Source of the DNA: Halorubrum sp. 2020YC2
Lineage (GTDB): Archaea; Halobacteriota; Halobacteria; Halobacteriales; Haloferacaceae
Direction: 5' to 3'
NCBI RefSeq assembly: GCF_018623055.1
Contig: NZ_CP076019.1
Location: 248,001-312,000 of the forward strand
Length of the DNA stretch: 64,000 nt
Shown: positions 45,009-52,743 of the stretch, one piece after another
Position numbering within the stretch: the first letter of the stretch is position 1
Layout of the letters: each line of letters opens with the position of its first letter
Position numbers and translations under genes: made by a program
The notes under the pieces: model-generated
What the model saw: the letters and a program-made list of their open reading frames with translations, nothing else
What the model was told of the DNA's origin: nothing
Databases searched by the model: none

Positions 45009-45132
45009 GCCACTCGGTTCCGCGCGCCGCGTGAAACCGTTTCGGGTGCCGGACCCTCGCCGCGGCGCGCGACCGGTCCGACCGGCGCGGGGTCGGCATT
45101 GCTCACCGCAGCCCCGCCGTCTCCCGCCCGGG

Positions 45133-45821
45133 GTCGCGTTAAGTTTGGCGTGAATTGTGGTAGACGGCGAAGGCTTCTAGCCAGTTTTGAGCTGTCTCTA
45201 GCGCGACATTGCTGAAACTATTCGCAAACGATGATGTTCGTCGTTCTATTTCCCAAAAGACACGTTCGATAGCATTCCGATTTCCATGTTGAATGACTTG
45301 AAATCGATAGCCGTCTTCATCGAGAACTGATCCGAGATAGTCTGCGTCATCGACGAGAAATTCCACGCTATCGAGCTGATAGCGCCGGTGAAGCTCGGTG
45401 AGAAACCATCGCGTCGTCTGTTTATTTGCGGTCGGATAGATACTCACGTGAAGGATCTCGTTCGTCTGCGGATCAACCGCGCCGTACAGCCAGAACTTCT
45501 GGCCGTGGAGGCGGATCATCTTTTCGTCAACCGCGATTTGATCCTCGGAGACGGTCGAGATCGGCTGTAGTTCGGCCTTATGAACCCAGTTATGGATCGC
45601 GACGTGACTCCGCTTGATCCCAAACAGCTCAAGATGCTTACTTACCTCTCGCAATGACATACCGGCCAAGTGACAGCGGATCCCTACTTCAATCGCCCAT
45701 CGCGGCGTTCGATCTCGCTCCACAAACGACAAGTCGATCCACGCGATACGTTCGCTGAGGCGCTCGGTTTCGGCCATAGACACTCTGAAGTCGAGCGCCT
45801 CATCCTCTAACTTAACGCGAC
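45133..45821. mobile_element. IS6-family insertion sequence
   Basis: About 690 bp containing one transposase gene. The outer ends are inverted: GTCGCGTTAAGTT (45133-45145) on the left and its exact complement (45809-45821) on the right, 13 bp, after which the ends diverge. IS6-type elements usually make 8-bp target duplications, but the flanks (cgcccggg and gccgcccg) are not identical, so either the ends are drawn slightly wrong or a duplication has been lost by recombination. It separates the S9 peptidase and glycosyltransferase promoters. Confidence 0.8.
45139..45783 (-). CDS. IS6-family transposase
   Basis: 214 residues, full length for the haloarchaeal IS6 group. The N-terminal HTH (GMSLREVSKHLELFGIKRSHVAIHNWVHK) precedes a DDE catalytic core: Asp86 in AVDEKMIRLHGQKFWLYGAVDP, Asp145 in EFLVDDADYL, Glu173 in RNAIERVFWEIERRT. 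All three acids are intact, so the element may still be active. GC content is clearly lower than in the neighbours, a sign of foreign origin. Confidence 0.92.
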   Translation of the reverse strand: MSMAETERLSERIAWIDLSFVERDRTPRWAIEVGIRCHLAGMSLREVSKHLELFGIKRSHVAIHNWVHKAELQPISTVSEDQIAVDEKMIRLHGQKFWLYGAVDPQTNEILHVSIYPTANKQTTRWFLTELHRRYQLDSVEFLVDDADYLGSVLDEDGYRFQVIQHGNRNAIERVFWEIERRTSSFANSFSNVALETAQNWLEAFAVYHNSRQT

Positions 45822-45871
45822 GCCGCCCGGATGCCGTGTCTTTTTACCGGCGCCCCCCGTGCGGTCGGCGT

Positions 45872-46921
45872 ATGCGCGTCGCGTTCGTCTCGCTTTTCAC
45901 CCCCGAACACGGGGAGACCCCGGCGCGGACGCGGACGCTCCGAACCGCCCGCCGGCTCGCCGCCCGCGGGCACGACGTGGTCTGGCTGTGCGCGCAGTGG
46001 TGGGGCGGCGACCACGACGCGTTCGACGACGAGGGGATCGAGTACCGCTCGGTCACCGTCGAGCCGTCGCCCGTCGGGTTCGCCGCGAAGCTCCCGGCCG
46101 CGCTCCGGCGCGTCGCCCCCGACGTCGTCCACGCGGTCAACAGCCCGCCGACGCCCGCGCTCGCCGCCACGGTCGCGGGGTCGCTCTCTCGGGTCCCGGT
46201 CGTCGTCGACTGGTGGCGCGACCACCCGGCCGACGCCCGCCGCTGGTACCGGCCGCTCGCGCGGCGCGCCGACGCGGTCGCGACCCCCTCGCGGACCACC
46301 AAGACGCGCGTCCGCGAACACGGCGCCGACGGCGACGACGTGCGGGTGCTCCCCGAGAGCATCGACTTCGACGCCGTCGAGTCCGCGGGCGTCGACGACC
46401 GCTTCGACGCGGTGTACTCGCGGCGGCTCGACCGCCATGCCAACGTCGAGACGTTCCTGCTCGGGCTGGCGGAGCTACGGGGCCGCGACTGGACCGCGGC
46501 GGTGATCGGTGATGGTCCCGAGCGCGGCCGGATCGAGGCGACCGCGAGCGACCTCCGCATCGACGACCGCGTCGAGTTCCTCGGTGACGTTCCGACCGAA
46601 GCGCGGATTCCGATATTCAAGGGGACACACGTCGCGGTCGCGACCGCGACGTGGGAGACGTTCGCGACCGACCTGCTGTGGGCGGTCGCGTGCGGCTGCG
46701 TCGCCCTCGTCGAGTACCAGGCGGACTCCGGCGCGCACGAACTCGTGGAGGGGCGCGAGCGCGGGCGGCTCGTGACCAGCCCGGCGGAGCTGGCCGACGA
46801 GTTCGTCGCGGTCGGGGATCTCGAACGCCGGGCGGTCGACCGGGAGTTCGCCTCGTTCGACCACGAGGCGGTCACGGACCGCTACGTGGCGCTGTACGAG
46901 GAACTCGTCGACGGGGAGTGA
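45872..46921 (+). CDS. GT-B glycosyltransferase, GT4-like
   Basis: 349 residues from ATG 45872; TTTTTACCG about 30 nt upstream fits a leaderless start. Two Rossmann-like halves: N-terminal MRVAFVSLFTPEHGETPARTRTLRTARRLAARGHDVVWL, C-terminal VIGDGPERGRIEATASDLRIDDRVEFLGDVPTEARIPIFKGTHVAVATATWETFATDLLWAVACGCVALVEY, where the glutamate of the E(x7)E motif region would bind the nucleotide sugar. It probably extends surface glycans; donor and acceptor unknown. Confidence 0.85.
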   Translation: MRVAFVSLFTPEHGETPARTRTLRTARRLAARGHDVVWLCAQWWGGDHDAFDDEGIEYRSVTVEPSPVGFAAKLPAALRRVAPDVVHAVNSPPTPALAATVAGSLSRVPVVVDWWRDHPADARRWYRPLARRADAVATPSRTTKTRVREHGADGDDVRVLPESIDFDAVESAGVDDRFDAVYSRRLDRHANVETFLLGLAELRGRDWTAAVIGDGPERGRIEATASDLRIDDRVEFLGDVPTEARIPIFKGTHVAVATATWETFATDLLWAVACGCVALVEYQADSGAHELVEGRERGRLVTSPAELADEFVAVGDLERRAVDREFASFDHEAVTDRYVALYEELVDGE

Positions 46922-46959
46922 CGGGCCGCGCGGACGAGCGGAGAGAAAGAGGGCGTCTG

Positions 46960-47595
46960 CTACGCCTGCTCCTGCCGGGTAATCGTACCGCCGTACTTCA
47001 TGAAGACGAACGCCAGCCCCAGCGTGCTCACCATCGCGATGAACGTCGCGATGCCGAGCGCGCGGGCGGCGTCCGGGACGAACACCGCGTCCGAACTCCC
47101 CCCGCCGACCTCGACGGTGGCGACGTCCTCGCCCACGGCGATGCCGGCGTGCATGCCGGTCGCGGTGTGAGGCACGCAGTGGTAGTGGGTGATGCCGGCG
47201 TCCTCGCCGGAGGTCTCGTACTCGTAGGTGTTCCCCTCCTCGCCCACGGGGTCGCCGCTGTCGAGGCTTGCCGGGCCGCCGTCGTCGACGGTCTGGACGT
47301 TGTGCGCGCCGCCGGCGCCGGTCCACTCCCAGACGACCGTCGTCCCCTCGTCGACCCACACGAGGGTCGGGTCGAACGCGAGGCCCTGGTCGCCGGCGCC
47401 GACCGAGATGGTTACCGAGTCTTGGCCGCGGGCGTCGGTGTAGGACCCGACGTTGCCTTCGGCGGCGCTCGGCCAGTCGGGTTCCACTTCCTGTGCAGCC
47501 GCCGTCCCCGCCGTCGCCGTCGCCGCGCCGGCGGCGGCCGCCGCACCGCCGGCCGTCCGCATGAACGCGCGCCGAGAGACGTCGTCCGAACTCAT
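46960..47595 (-). CDS. Membrane-anchored halocyanin
   Basis: 211 residues. Twin-arginine signal SRRAFMRTAGGAAAAAGAATA, a blue copper domain with His in GGAHNVQT and Cys-His-Met in HYHCVPHTATGMHAG, and a C-terminal transmembrane helix LGIATFIAMVSTLGLAFVFM. It therefore faces the outside while held by the C-terminal helix, unlike the lipoprotein halocyanin at 36644. It carries electrons in the respiratory chain. Element D's tail array and a TTTATTGG box lie about 60 nt upstream of its start. Confidence 0.92.
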   Translation of the reverse strand: MSSDDVSRRAFMRTAGGAAAAAGAATATAGTAAAQEVEPDWPSAAEGNVGSYTDARGQDSVTISVGAGDQGLAFDPTLVWVDEGTTVVWEWTGAGGAHNVQTVDDGGPASLDSGDPVGEEGNTYEYETSGEDAGITHYHCVPHTATGMHAGIAVGEDVATVEVGGGSSDAVFVPDAARALGIATFIAMVSTLGLAFVFMKYGGTITRQEQA

Positions 47596-47649
47596 ACCAC
47601 CCGGTTCGTAACGGCCCGTAGTGAATATGTTGATCCGAACGCGGGATCA

Positions 47650-48053
47650 CCAATAAACGGCGACCGCCCCCGAAGCCCCAGCCGCTCGGCTGTCCGTGGT
47701 TGGTTATAAACCGACGAGCAACGCGACCGCTCTCGAAGCCCCAGTCGCGAGGCGGGCGCACGCTCGCTGCGGTCCTCGTTCGTTCGTTTCACTCACTCGC
47801 TGCGGTCCTTACGTCACCTGCGCCCGCCTCGCGACTGCCCCTTCGAGTCCCGCCCCGCACCTCACGCCTCCCCAGCCTCGTCGGACGCGTCTTCGGGCTC
47901 CCTTCGGTCGCCCTCGCCGCGCCGACTCCCTCGCGCGTGCTGTCTCGCGGCCGCCGAGGGCGGCCGCTCGCAGGCACGCAGGGAGGCGCGACGCGCCTCT
48001 TGCAGCCGGCGGCAGAGCCGCCGGCGACGCCGCAGCCTTGTTCATTTATAAAG
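47650..48053 (-). repeat. Dispersed structured element, copy D
   Basis: Minus-strand orientation. A TTTATAAA (48046-48053) is followed by two GC-rich hairpins (arms GGCGCG/CGCGCC and GCCGGCGGC/GCCGCCGGC-like) that in copy A lie inside the element; hairpin 1 then starts near 47980 with inner arms GCGGCCGCC/GGCGGCCGC. The 19-bp stem is perfect, arms 47819-47837 and 47742-47760. Tail units start at a 63-bp period, with TTTATAACC between them and TTTATTGG after the second. The region between halocyanin and mfnA holds no supportable gene. Confidence 0.8.
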
Positions 48054-48089
48054 AACAGTCGCAGCCGCGGTCACGTATTTAAATGAGGC

Positions 48090-49163
48090 CTACCGTCGGA
48101 TCCCGTCGAGGTCGTCGATGAACGCCCGCAGCGCCGAGCGCGTCACGTGCGGCATACACACCACGCGGAGCTCTCCGCTGCCGGTCCGCGACACCTTCCA
48201 GCCGGCGTCGCGGAGCGCCGCGAACTCCGACTCGGGCACGTCGGCCGCGACGAGCGGGAGTTCGGGGTCGACGACGTCGTACCCGCGGGCCGCGAGTTCG
48301 GCGGCGAGCCAGTCGGCGTTGTCGGCCGCGCGCTCGGCCGCCTCGCGGTAGCCGTCGGGCCACAGCGCGTCCATCGCCGCGACGGCGCCCGCGACGCCCG
48401 CGCCGCTCCGGGTCCCGGTCAGCGTCGCCTGCGACCGGGACTCCAAGTAGGGGGTGTCGACCGCGAGCGCGTCGAGCGCGGCGTCCTCGCGGGCGAGCAG
48501 GCCGCCCGCCGGCACCGGCGCCTGCCCGAACTTGTGGGGGTCGATCGTCAGCGTGTCGACCGGCGCGTCCGCGAACGACCAGTCGCGGTCGGTGAAGGGG
48601 AGGACGAACCCGCCCCACGCGGCGTCGACGTGGAGCCGCGCCCCGCGCTCCTCGGCTATCGCCGCCAGCTCAGGGATCGGGTCGACCCGGCCGTACTCCG
48701 TGCTGCCGGCGACGCCGACGACGAGCGCGGTCGCGCCGTCGACCGCGGCCGCGACCGCATCGGGGTCGGCCCGGTGGTCGTCGTCGAGGGGGACCGTCCG
48801 TAGCTCCACGCCGAGCACCTCTGCCGCCTTGGTGAACGAGAAGTGCGCGCTCGCCGGCGCGACGACGTTGAGATCGGTCCCGTCGTGCCGGTTCCGCGCC
48901 GACCGCACCGCCTGAACGTTCGCCTCGGTGCCGCCGGAGGTGACGTACCCGGCGGCCTCGGCCGGGGCCGGGTGGTCGGCTAACGCCGCGAGCCCCTCGA
49001 CCGCGCGCGCCTCTAGCTCCGCGACCGCATCGTAGGTGGCGGGGTCGCCGGGGTTCGTCGCGAGGAAGCGCTCGGCGGCCTCGCGGGCCGCCGGGTGCGG
49101 CTCGGTACACATCGAGGAGAGCACCCGATCGAACGACTGCGGCTCGGGTTCCGGCTGACGCAT
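48090..49163 (-). CDS. mfnA: MfnA-type tyrosine/aspartate decarboxylase
   Basis: 357 residues of the group II PLP decarboxylases. Motifs: [18 protein letters not shown], the substrate/cofactor site [14 protein letters not shown], and the PLP lysine in [17 protein letters not shown]. In methanogens the enzyme makes tyramine for methanofuran; haloarchaea lack methanofuran, and the archaeal homologue serves as aspartate 1-decarboxylase giving beta-alanine for coenzyme A, the more likely role here. The downstream region is element D. Confidence 0.9.
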   Translation of the reverse strand: MRQPEPEPQSFDRVLSSMCTEPHPAAREAAERFLATNPGDPATYDAVAELEARAVEGLAALADHPAPAEAAGYVTSGGTEANVQAVRSARNRHDGTDLNVVAPASAHFSFTKAAEVLGVELRTVPLDDDHRADPDAVAAAVDGATALVVGVAGSTEYGRVDPIPELAAIAEERGARLHVDAAWGGFVLPFTDRDWSFADAPVDTLTIDPHKFGQAPVPAGGLLAREDAALDALAVDTPYLESRSQATLTGTRSGAGVAGAVAAMDALWPDGYREAAERAADNADWLAAELAARGYDVVDPELPLVAADVPESEFAALRDAGWKVSRTGSGELRVVCMPHVTRSALRAFIDDLDGIRR

Positions 49164-49238
49164 CTGCCCTGCTCTTACGCGGGGCGGCTCTTACCCGTTC
49201 CGCTCTGGGGTGTCTCAGGAAACCGACCGCGAGCCCCC

Positions 49239-51584
49239 TCAGCGAACCGAGTCGAGCAGGAGGCGCTGCTCGGTCCGCTTGACCTCGTGTTGGACGTCGC
49301 GGACCGCGTCGATGTTCGCGGAGATGGAGGAGACGCCCTTCTCGACGAGGAACTCGACCATCTCGGGCTTCGAGCCGGCCTGTCCGCAGATGCTGGTGTC
49401 GACGCCGAGTTCGCGGCACGACTCGATCGTGTCACCGATGAGCCGCAACACTGCGGGGTGGAGCTCGTCGAACCGGTCCGCGACGTGCCCGTTGTTGCGG
49501 TCGACCGCGAGCGTGTACTGCGTGAGGTCGTTGGTGCCGAAGGAGGCGAAGTCGATGCCGGCGGCCGCCAGCTCCTCGATCTGGAGCGCGCTGGCGGGCG
49601 TCTCGATCATCACGCCCCAGCGGTGCGTCTCGGGGTCGATCCCGGCCTCGCGCATGTGGCGCGTGATCCCCTCCACGTCGGCGGCGTCGTTGACTAAGGG
49701 GAACATCACCTCCAGGTTGTCGTACCCCATCTCGTGGAGCCGCGCGAACGCGGTGAGCTCCTGCCGGAACGGCTCCGGCTTGTCGAGGCTCCGCCGGGTC
49801 CCCCGCCAGCCGAGCATCGGGTTGGGCTCGACCGGCTCGCCCTCGCCGCCCTCCAGTTCGCGGAACTCGTCGGTGGGCGCGTCGATGGTCCGCACCCGGA
49901 CCGGTCGCGGGTAGAACTCGTCCGCGACGCGCCGGACCCCCTCGATGAGCTCCTCCTGGTACGCCCGCGCGCCGTGGTCAGCGATGTACTTCTCCGGGGT
50001 CTTCCCGAGCGACAGCACCATGTGTTCGATCCGGAGCAGGCCGACGCCGTCGGCGCCGGTCGCGGCGGCGCGCTCCGCGGCCTCCGGGATCGAGACGTTC
50101 ACCTTCACCTCCGTCGCCGTCATCGGCTTGACGGGGGTCTCGGGGCGCGCGGCCTCCACCGGCTCGAACTCCTCGCCCGGCTCGGCCGACTCGTCTTCGC
50201 CCGCCCGGATCGTCCCCTTGTCGCCGTCGAGGGTGACGTGCTGGCCGTCCTCGAGGACGCGGGTCCCGTTGCCGGTCCCGACGACCGCGGGGACGCCGAG
50301 CTCGCGGGAGATGATCGCCGCGTGGCTCGTCATCCCCCCCTCGTCGGTGACGATGCCGGCGGCGCGTTTCATGGCGGGCACCATGTCGGGCATCGTCATC
50401 TCCGTCACCATCACGTCGCCCTCCTGGACCTGATCGAGGTGGTCGAGCTTGTGGACGATCCGGACGGTGCCGGAGACGGCGCCCGGGCTGGCGCCGAGCC
50501 CGTCGACGAGGACGTCCGCGTCGTCGTCCCCCCCGTCTCCGCCGTTCGCGCTCGCCCGGTCGCTCGGTTCGGTTCCCGGCGCGGCGCCGTCGCCGCCCGC
50601 GTCGCCGCTCGCGCCCGCCCCGTCGCCGGCGTCCTCTTGGATCGTGGTGATCGGGCGCGACTGGAGCATGTATATCTCGCCGTCGTAGATCGCCCACTCG
50701 ACGTCTTGGGGGGCGCCGTAGTGGTCCTCGACGCGCTCGCCGAGCTCGACGAGGTCGCCTATCTCCGCGTCCGAGAGCACCCGCTCGTTCCGGCGGTCCT
50801 CGTCGACGTCGAGCTGGACCGTCTCGCCGGTCTCGTCGTCTTTCACCATCTCCACCTTCTTGTCCGCGACGGTGACCTCGTCGACCTCGCCCCGCCCGCG
50901 GTCGTACACGTAGTTGTCTGGCGAGACGGTGCCGGAGACGACCGCCTCACCGAGCCCCCACGCGGCCTCGATGGTGACCTGCGGCTCGCCCGTCGAGGGG
51001 TGGCTGGTGAACATCACGCCGGACTTGTCGGCGTCGACCATCCGCTGGACGACGACCGCGATGTCGACCTCAGAGTGCGGGAACCCCCGCTGCTGGCGGT
51101 AGTAGATCGCGCGCTGGGTGAAAAGCGACGCCCAGCACTCCTTGACGCGCCGGAGCAGGTCGTCCTCGCGGACGTTGAGGAACGTCTCCTGCTGGCCGGC
51201 AAACGAGGAGTCGGGCAGGTCCTCGGCCGTGGCCGACGAGCGGACCGCGACGAACGCCTGCTCGCCGTCCTCGCCCATCGCCCGGTACTGCGCGAGGATC
51301 TCCTCGCGCACCGACTCCGGGAACGGCGTCCCGAGGATGAGCTCCTCCGCGCGCTCCTCGGCCGCGCGGAGCGCGGCGGAGTCCTCGGGGTCGACGTCGA
51401 CCGCGTCGAACAGCTCCTCGTCGATCCCCGCCTCCTCGATGAAGGTGCGGTACGTGCCCGCGGTGACGGCGAATCCCGGCGGCACCGGGAGCCCCGCGCC
51501 GATGAGTTCGCCGAGCGACGCCGCCTTCCCGCCGACGGTCCCGACGTCGTCGGCATCGACATCCTCCAGCAAGAGTACTGCCAT
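49239..51584 (-). CDS. ppsA: Phosphoenolpyruvate synthase
   Basis: 781 residues from ATG 51584 (MAVLLLEDVDADDVGTVGGKAASLGEL, the conserved start). It converts pyruvate, ATP and water to PEP, AMP and phosphate for gluconeogenesis. Domains: the N-terminal ATP-binding part (VRSSATAEDLPDSSFAGQQETFLN, SGVMFTSHPSTGE), the swivelling phosphohistidine domain with His in GGMTSHAAIISRELGVPAVVGTG, and the C-terminal PEP-binding barrel (MLGWRGTRRSL, FGTNDLTQYTLAVDRNN, ELGVDTSICGQAGSKPEMVEFLVEKGVSSIS). A 45-residue acidic low-complexity insertion precedes the His domain. Confidence 0.95.
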   Translation of the reverse strand: MAVLLLEDVDADDVGTVGGKAASLGELIGAGLPVPPGFAVTAGTYRTFIEEAGIDEELFDAVDVDPEDSAALRAAEERAEELILGTPFPESVREEILAQYRAMGEDGEQAFVAVRSSATAEDLPDSSFAGQQETFLNVREDDLLRRVKECWASLFTQRAIYYRQQRGFPHSEVDIAVVVQRMVDADKSGVMFTSHPSTGEPQVTIEAAWGLGEAVVSGTVSPDNYVYDRGRGEVDEVTVADKKVEMVKDDETGETVQLDVDEDRRNERVLSDAEIGDLVELGERVEDHYGAPQDVEWAIYDGEIYMLQSRPITTIQEDAGDGAGASGDAGGDGAAPGTEPSDRASANGGDGGDDDADVLVDGLGASPGAVSGTVRIVHKLDHLDQVQEGDVMVTEMTMPDMVPAMKRAAGIVTDEGGMTSHAAIISRELGVPAVVGTGNGTRVLEDGQHVTLDGDKGTIRAGEDESAEPGEEFEPVEAARPETPVKPMTATEVKVNVSIPEAAERAAATGADGVGLLRIEHMVLSLGKTPEKYIADHGARAYQEELIEGVRRVADEFYPRPVRVRTIDAPTDEFRELEGGEGEPVEPNPMLGWRGTRRSLDKPEPFRQELTAFARLHEMGYDNLEVMFPLVNDAADVEGITRHMREAGIDPETHRWGVMIETPASALQIEELAAAGIDFASFGTNDLTQYTLAVDRNNGHVADRFDELHPAVLRLIGDTIESCRELGVDTSICGQAGSKPEMVEFLVEKGVSSISANIDAVRDVQHEVKRTEQRLLLDSVR

Positions 51585-51811
51585 TCGTGTACTCGGAGGA
51601 TCCGCGAGGTAACGTATGAAGCTTCCGGCAAACGCAACGGTGAATAGAAGACAACTCGGTCCCGAGTTGTGTCCGCGGCGACGCGGCGGTTCGTCCCTCG
51701 CAGCGCCCGAACGCCGTTCCGACGCCCGGAGCGGGATGTTACAGGTCTCGTTCCGGAAACGGAGCCACATACACAATTTTCTTAAATAAAAACTACTACC
51801 TGTTGTTCATA

Positions 51812-52438
51812 GTGGCCCGTCAGTCCGCATCTCCCTACACTCCCGACGCCGAGTCCGCGGGGTTCGACGACGACGAGCGGGCGGCGTCGTCGTCGGACGC
51901 CGACGACCCTCCACTCGACCGGTCCGAGGCGCTGATCGAACTGCTCGCCAACTCGCGCCGGCGGTACCTCTGGCAGCACCTTCGACGCGAAGGGGAGGAG
52001 ATTCCCCTCCAAGAGGCGTCCAGAGTGATCGCGGCCCGCGAACTCGACAAGCCGCCGTCGGCCGTGACCTACGACGAGCGCAAGAGCGTGTACACCTCGC
52101 TGCTCCAGTTCCACTGTCCGAAGATGGCCGACGCCGGACTCATCGAGTTCGACCGCCGCGCCGCCCGGGTCGCCCCCTGCGAGGGGTCGAACCTGGTCGT
52201 CGAACTGGAGCCCGACCGGCGACGCGTGGGGAGGACCGTCCTCGCCGCCGTCGGCCTGTCGGCGCTCGTCACGGCCGGTGCGTGGCGATTCGGGCTTCCG
52301 GTGTTCGGCGCGCTCACCCCCGAAGCGCTCGCCGTCTCCCTCGGCATCGCCGCGGTGACCGCGTGCTCGCTCTACTACGCCGTCGTCAGGTCCGCCCGCG
52401 CCGTCGACTTCGACGAGGTTCTCCGGCGACTCCGCTAG
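51812..52438 (+). CDS. DUF7344-type regulator with two C-terminal transmembrane helices
   Basis: 208 residues from GTG 51812; a TATA-like CTTAAATAAAA (51781-51791) about 26 nt upstream implies a leaderless start. After an acidic N-terminus comes a winged-helix-like domain LIELLANSRRRYLWQHLRREGEEIPLQEASRVIAARE...YDERKSVYTSLLQFHCPKMADAGLIEFDRR, known to me as DUF7344. Two hydrophobic helices follow (about 140-190), so it is a membrane-bound transcription factor candidate. A clear paralogue is encoded at 57969-58739, on the other side of the protease-cohesin genes. Confidence 0.75.
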   Translation: MARQSASPYTPDAESAGFDDDERAASSSDADDPPLDRSEALIELLANSRRRYLWQHLRREGEEIPLQEASRVIAARELDKPPSAVTYDERKSVYTSLLQFHCPKMADAGLIEFDRRAARVAPCEGSNLVVELEPDRRRVGRTVLAAVGLSALVTAGAWRFGLPVFGALTPEALAVSLGIAAVTACSLYYAVVRSARAVDFDEVLRRLR

Positions 52439-52743
52439 GTCGCCCCACCGTCGTGTTCGGCGGACCGACCTGTCCTCCTGCTCGCTAGGCCGACCCGCCA
52501 TCTTGTCTGGTATCTGACCTTTCGTCCTGTTCGGTTGGTCGACCCGCCGTCGAGTTCCGTCGTCCCCGCCCCTCGCGCGTCAGGTCACTCCCGCCGCCGC
52601 TCCCGCGAGAAACCGACGAAAATCTCCGGGAGACACGACTCGTTGTCGGATTTTCACGCGGTGGGAACGGCTTATATTCCGAATAATCACGTCCCATGGC
52701 CTGCTGTACCGTGACACCTCCGCACGGTGGAGGCGAACGATCG
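52439..52743. other. Intergenic region upstream of the cohesin-dockerin subtilase
   Basis: About 305 bp. The first 110 bp hold degenerate direct repeats; CTCGCTAGGCCGACCCGCC near 52481 is echoed by TTCGGTTGGTCGACCCGCC near 52530. The last 80 bp hold the TATA box and a Shine-Dalgarno hairpin, listed separately. No gene is supported. Confidence 0.4.
52671..52733 (+). promoter_or_regulatory. Promoter and Shine-Dalgarno hairpin of subtilase 1
   Basis: CTTATATTC (52671-52679) predicts a transcript start near 52700, which rules out the upstream in-frame ATG at 52696 and favours the ATG at 52744. GGAGG (52729-52733), 10 nt before that ATG, is a good Shine-Dalgarno sequence. It can pair with CCTCC (52717-52721) across a 7-nt loop. 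Confidence 0.6.
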
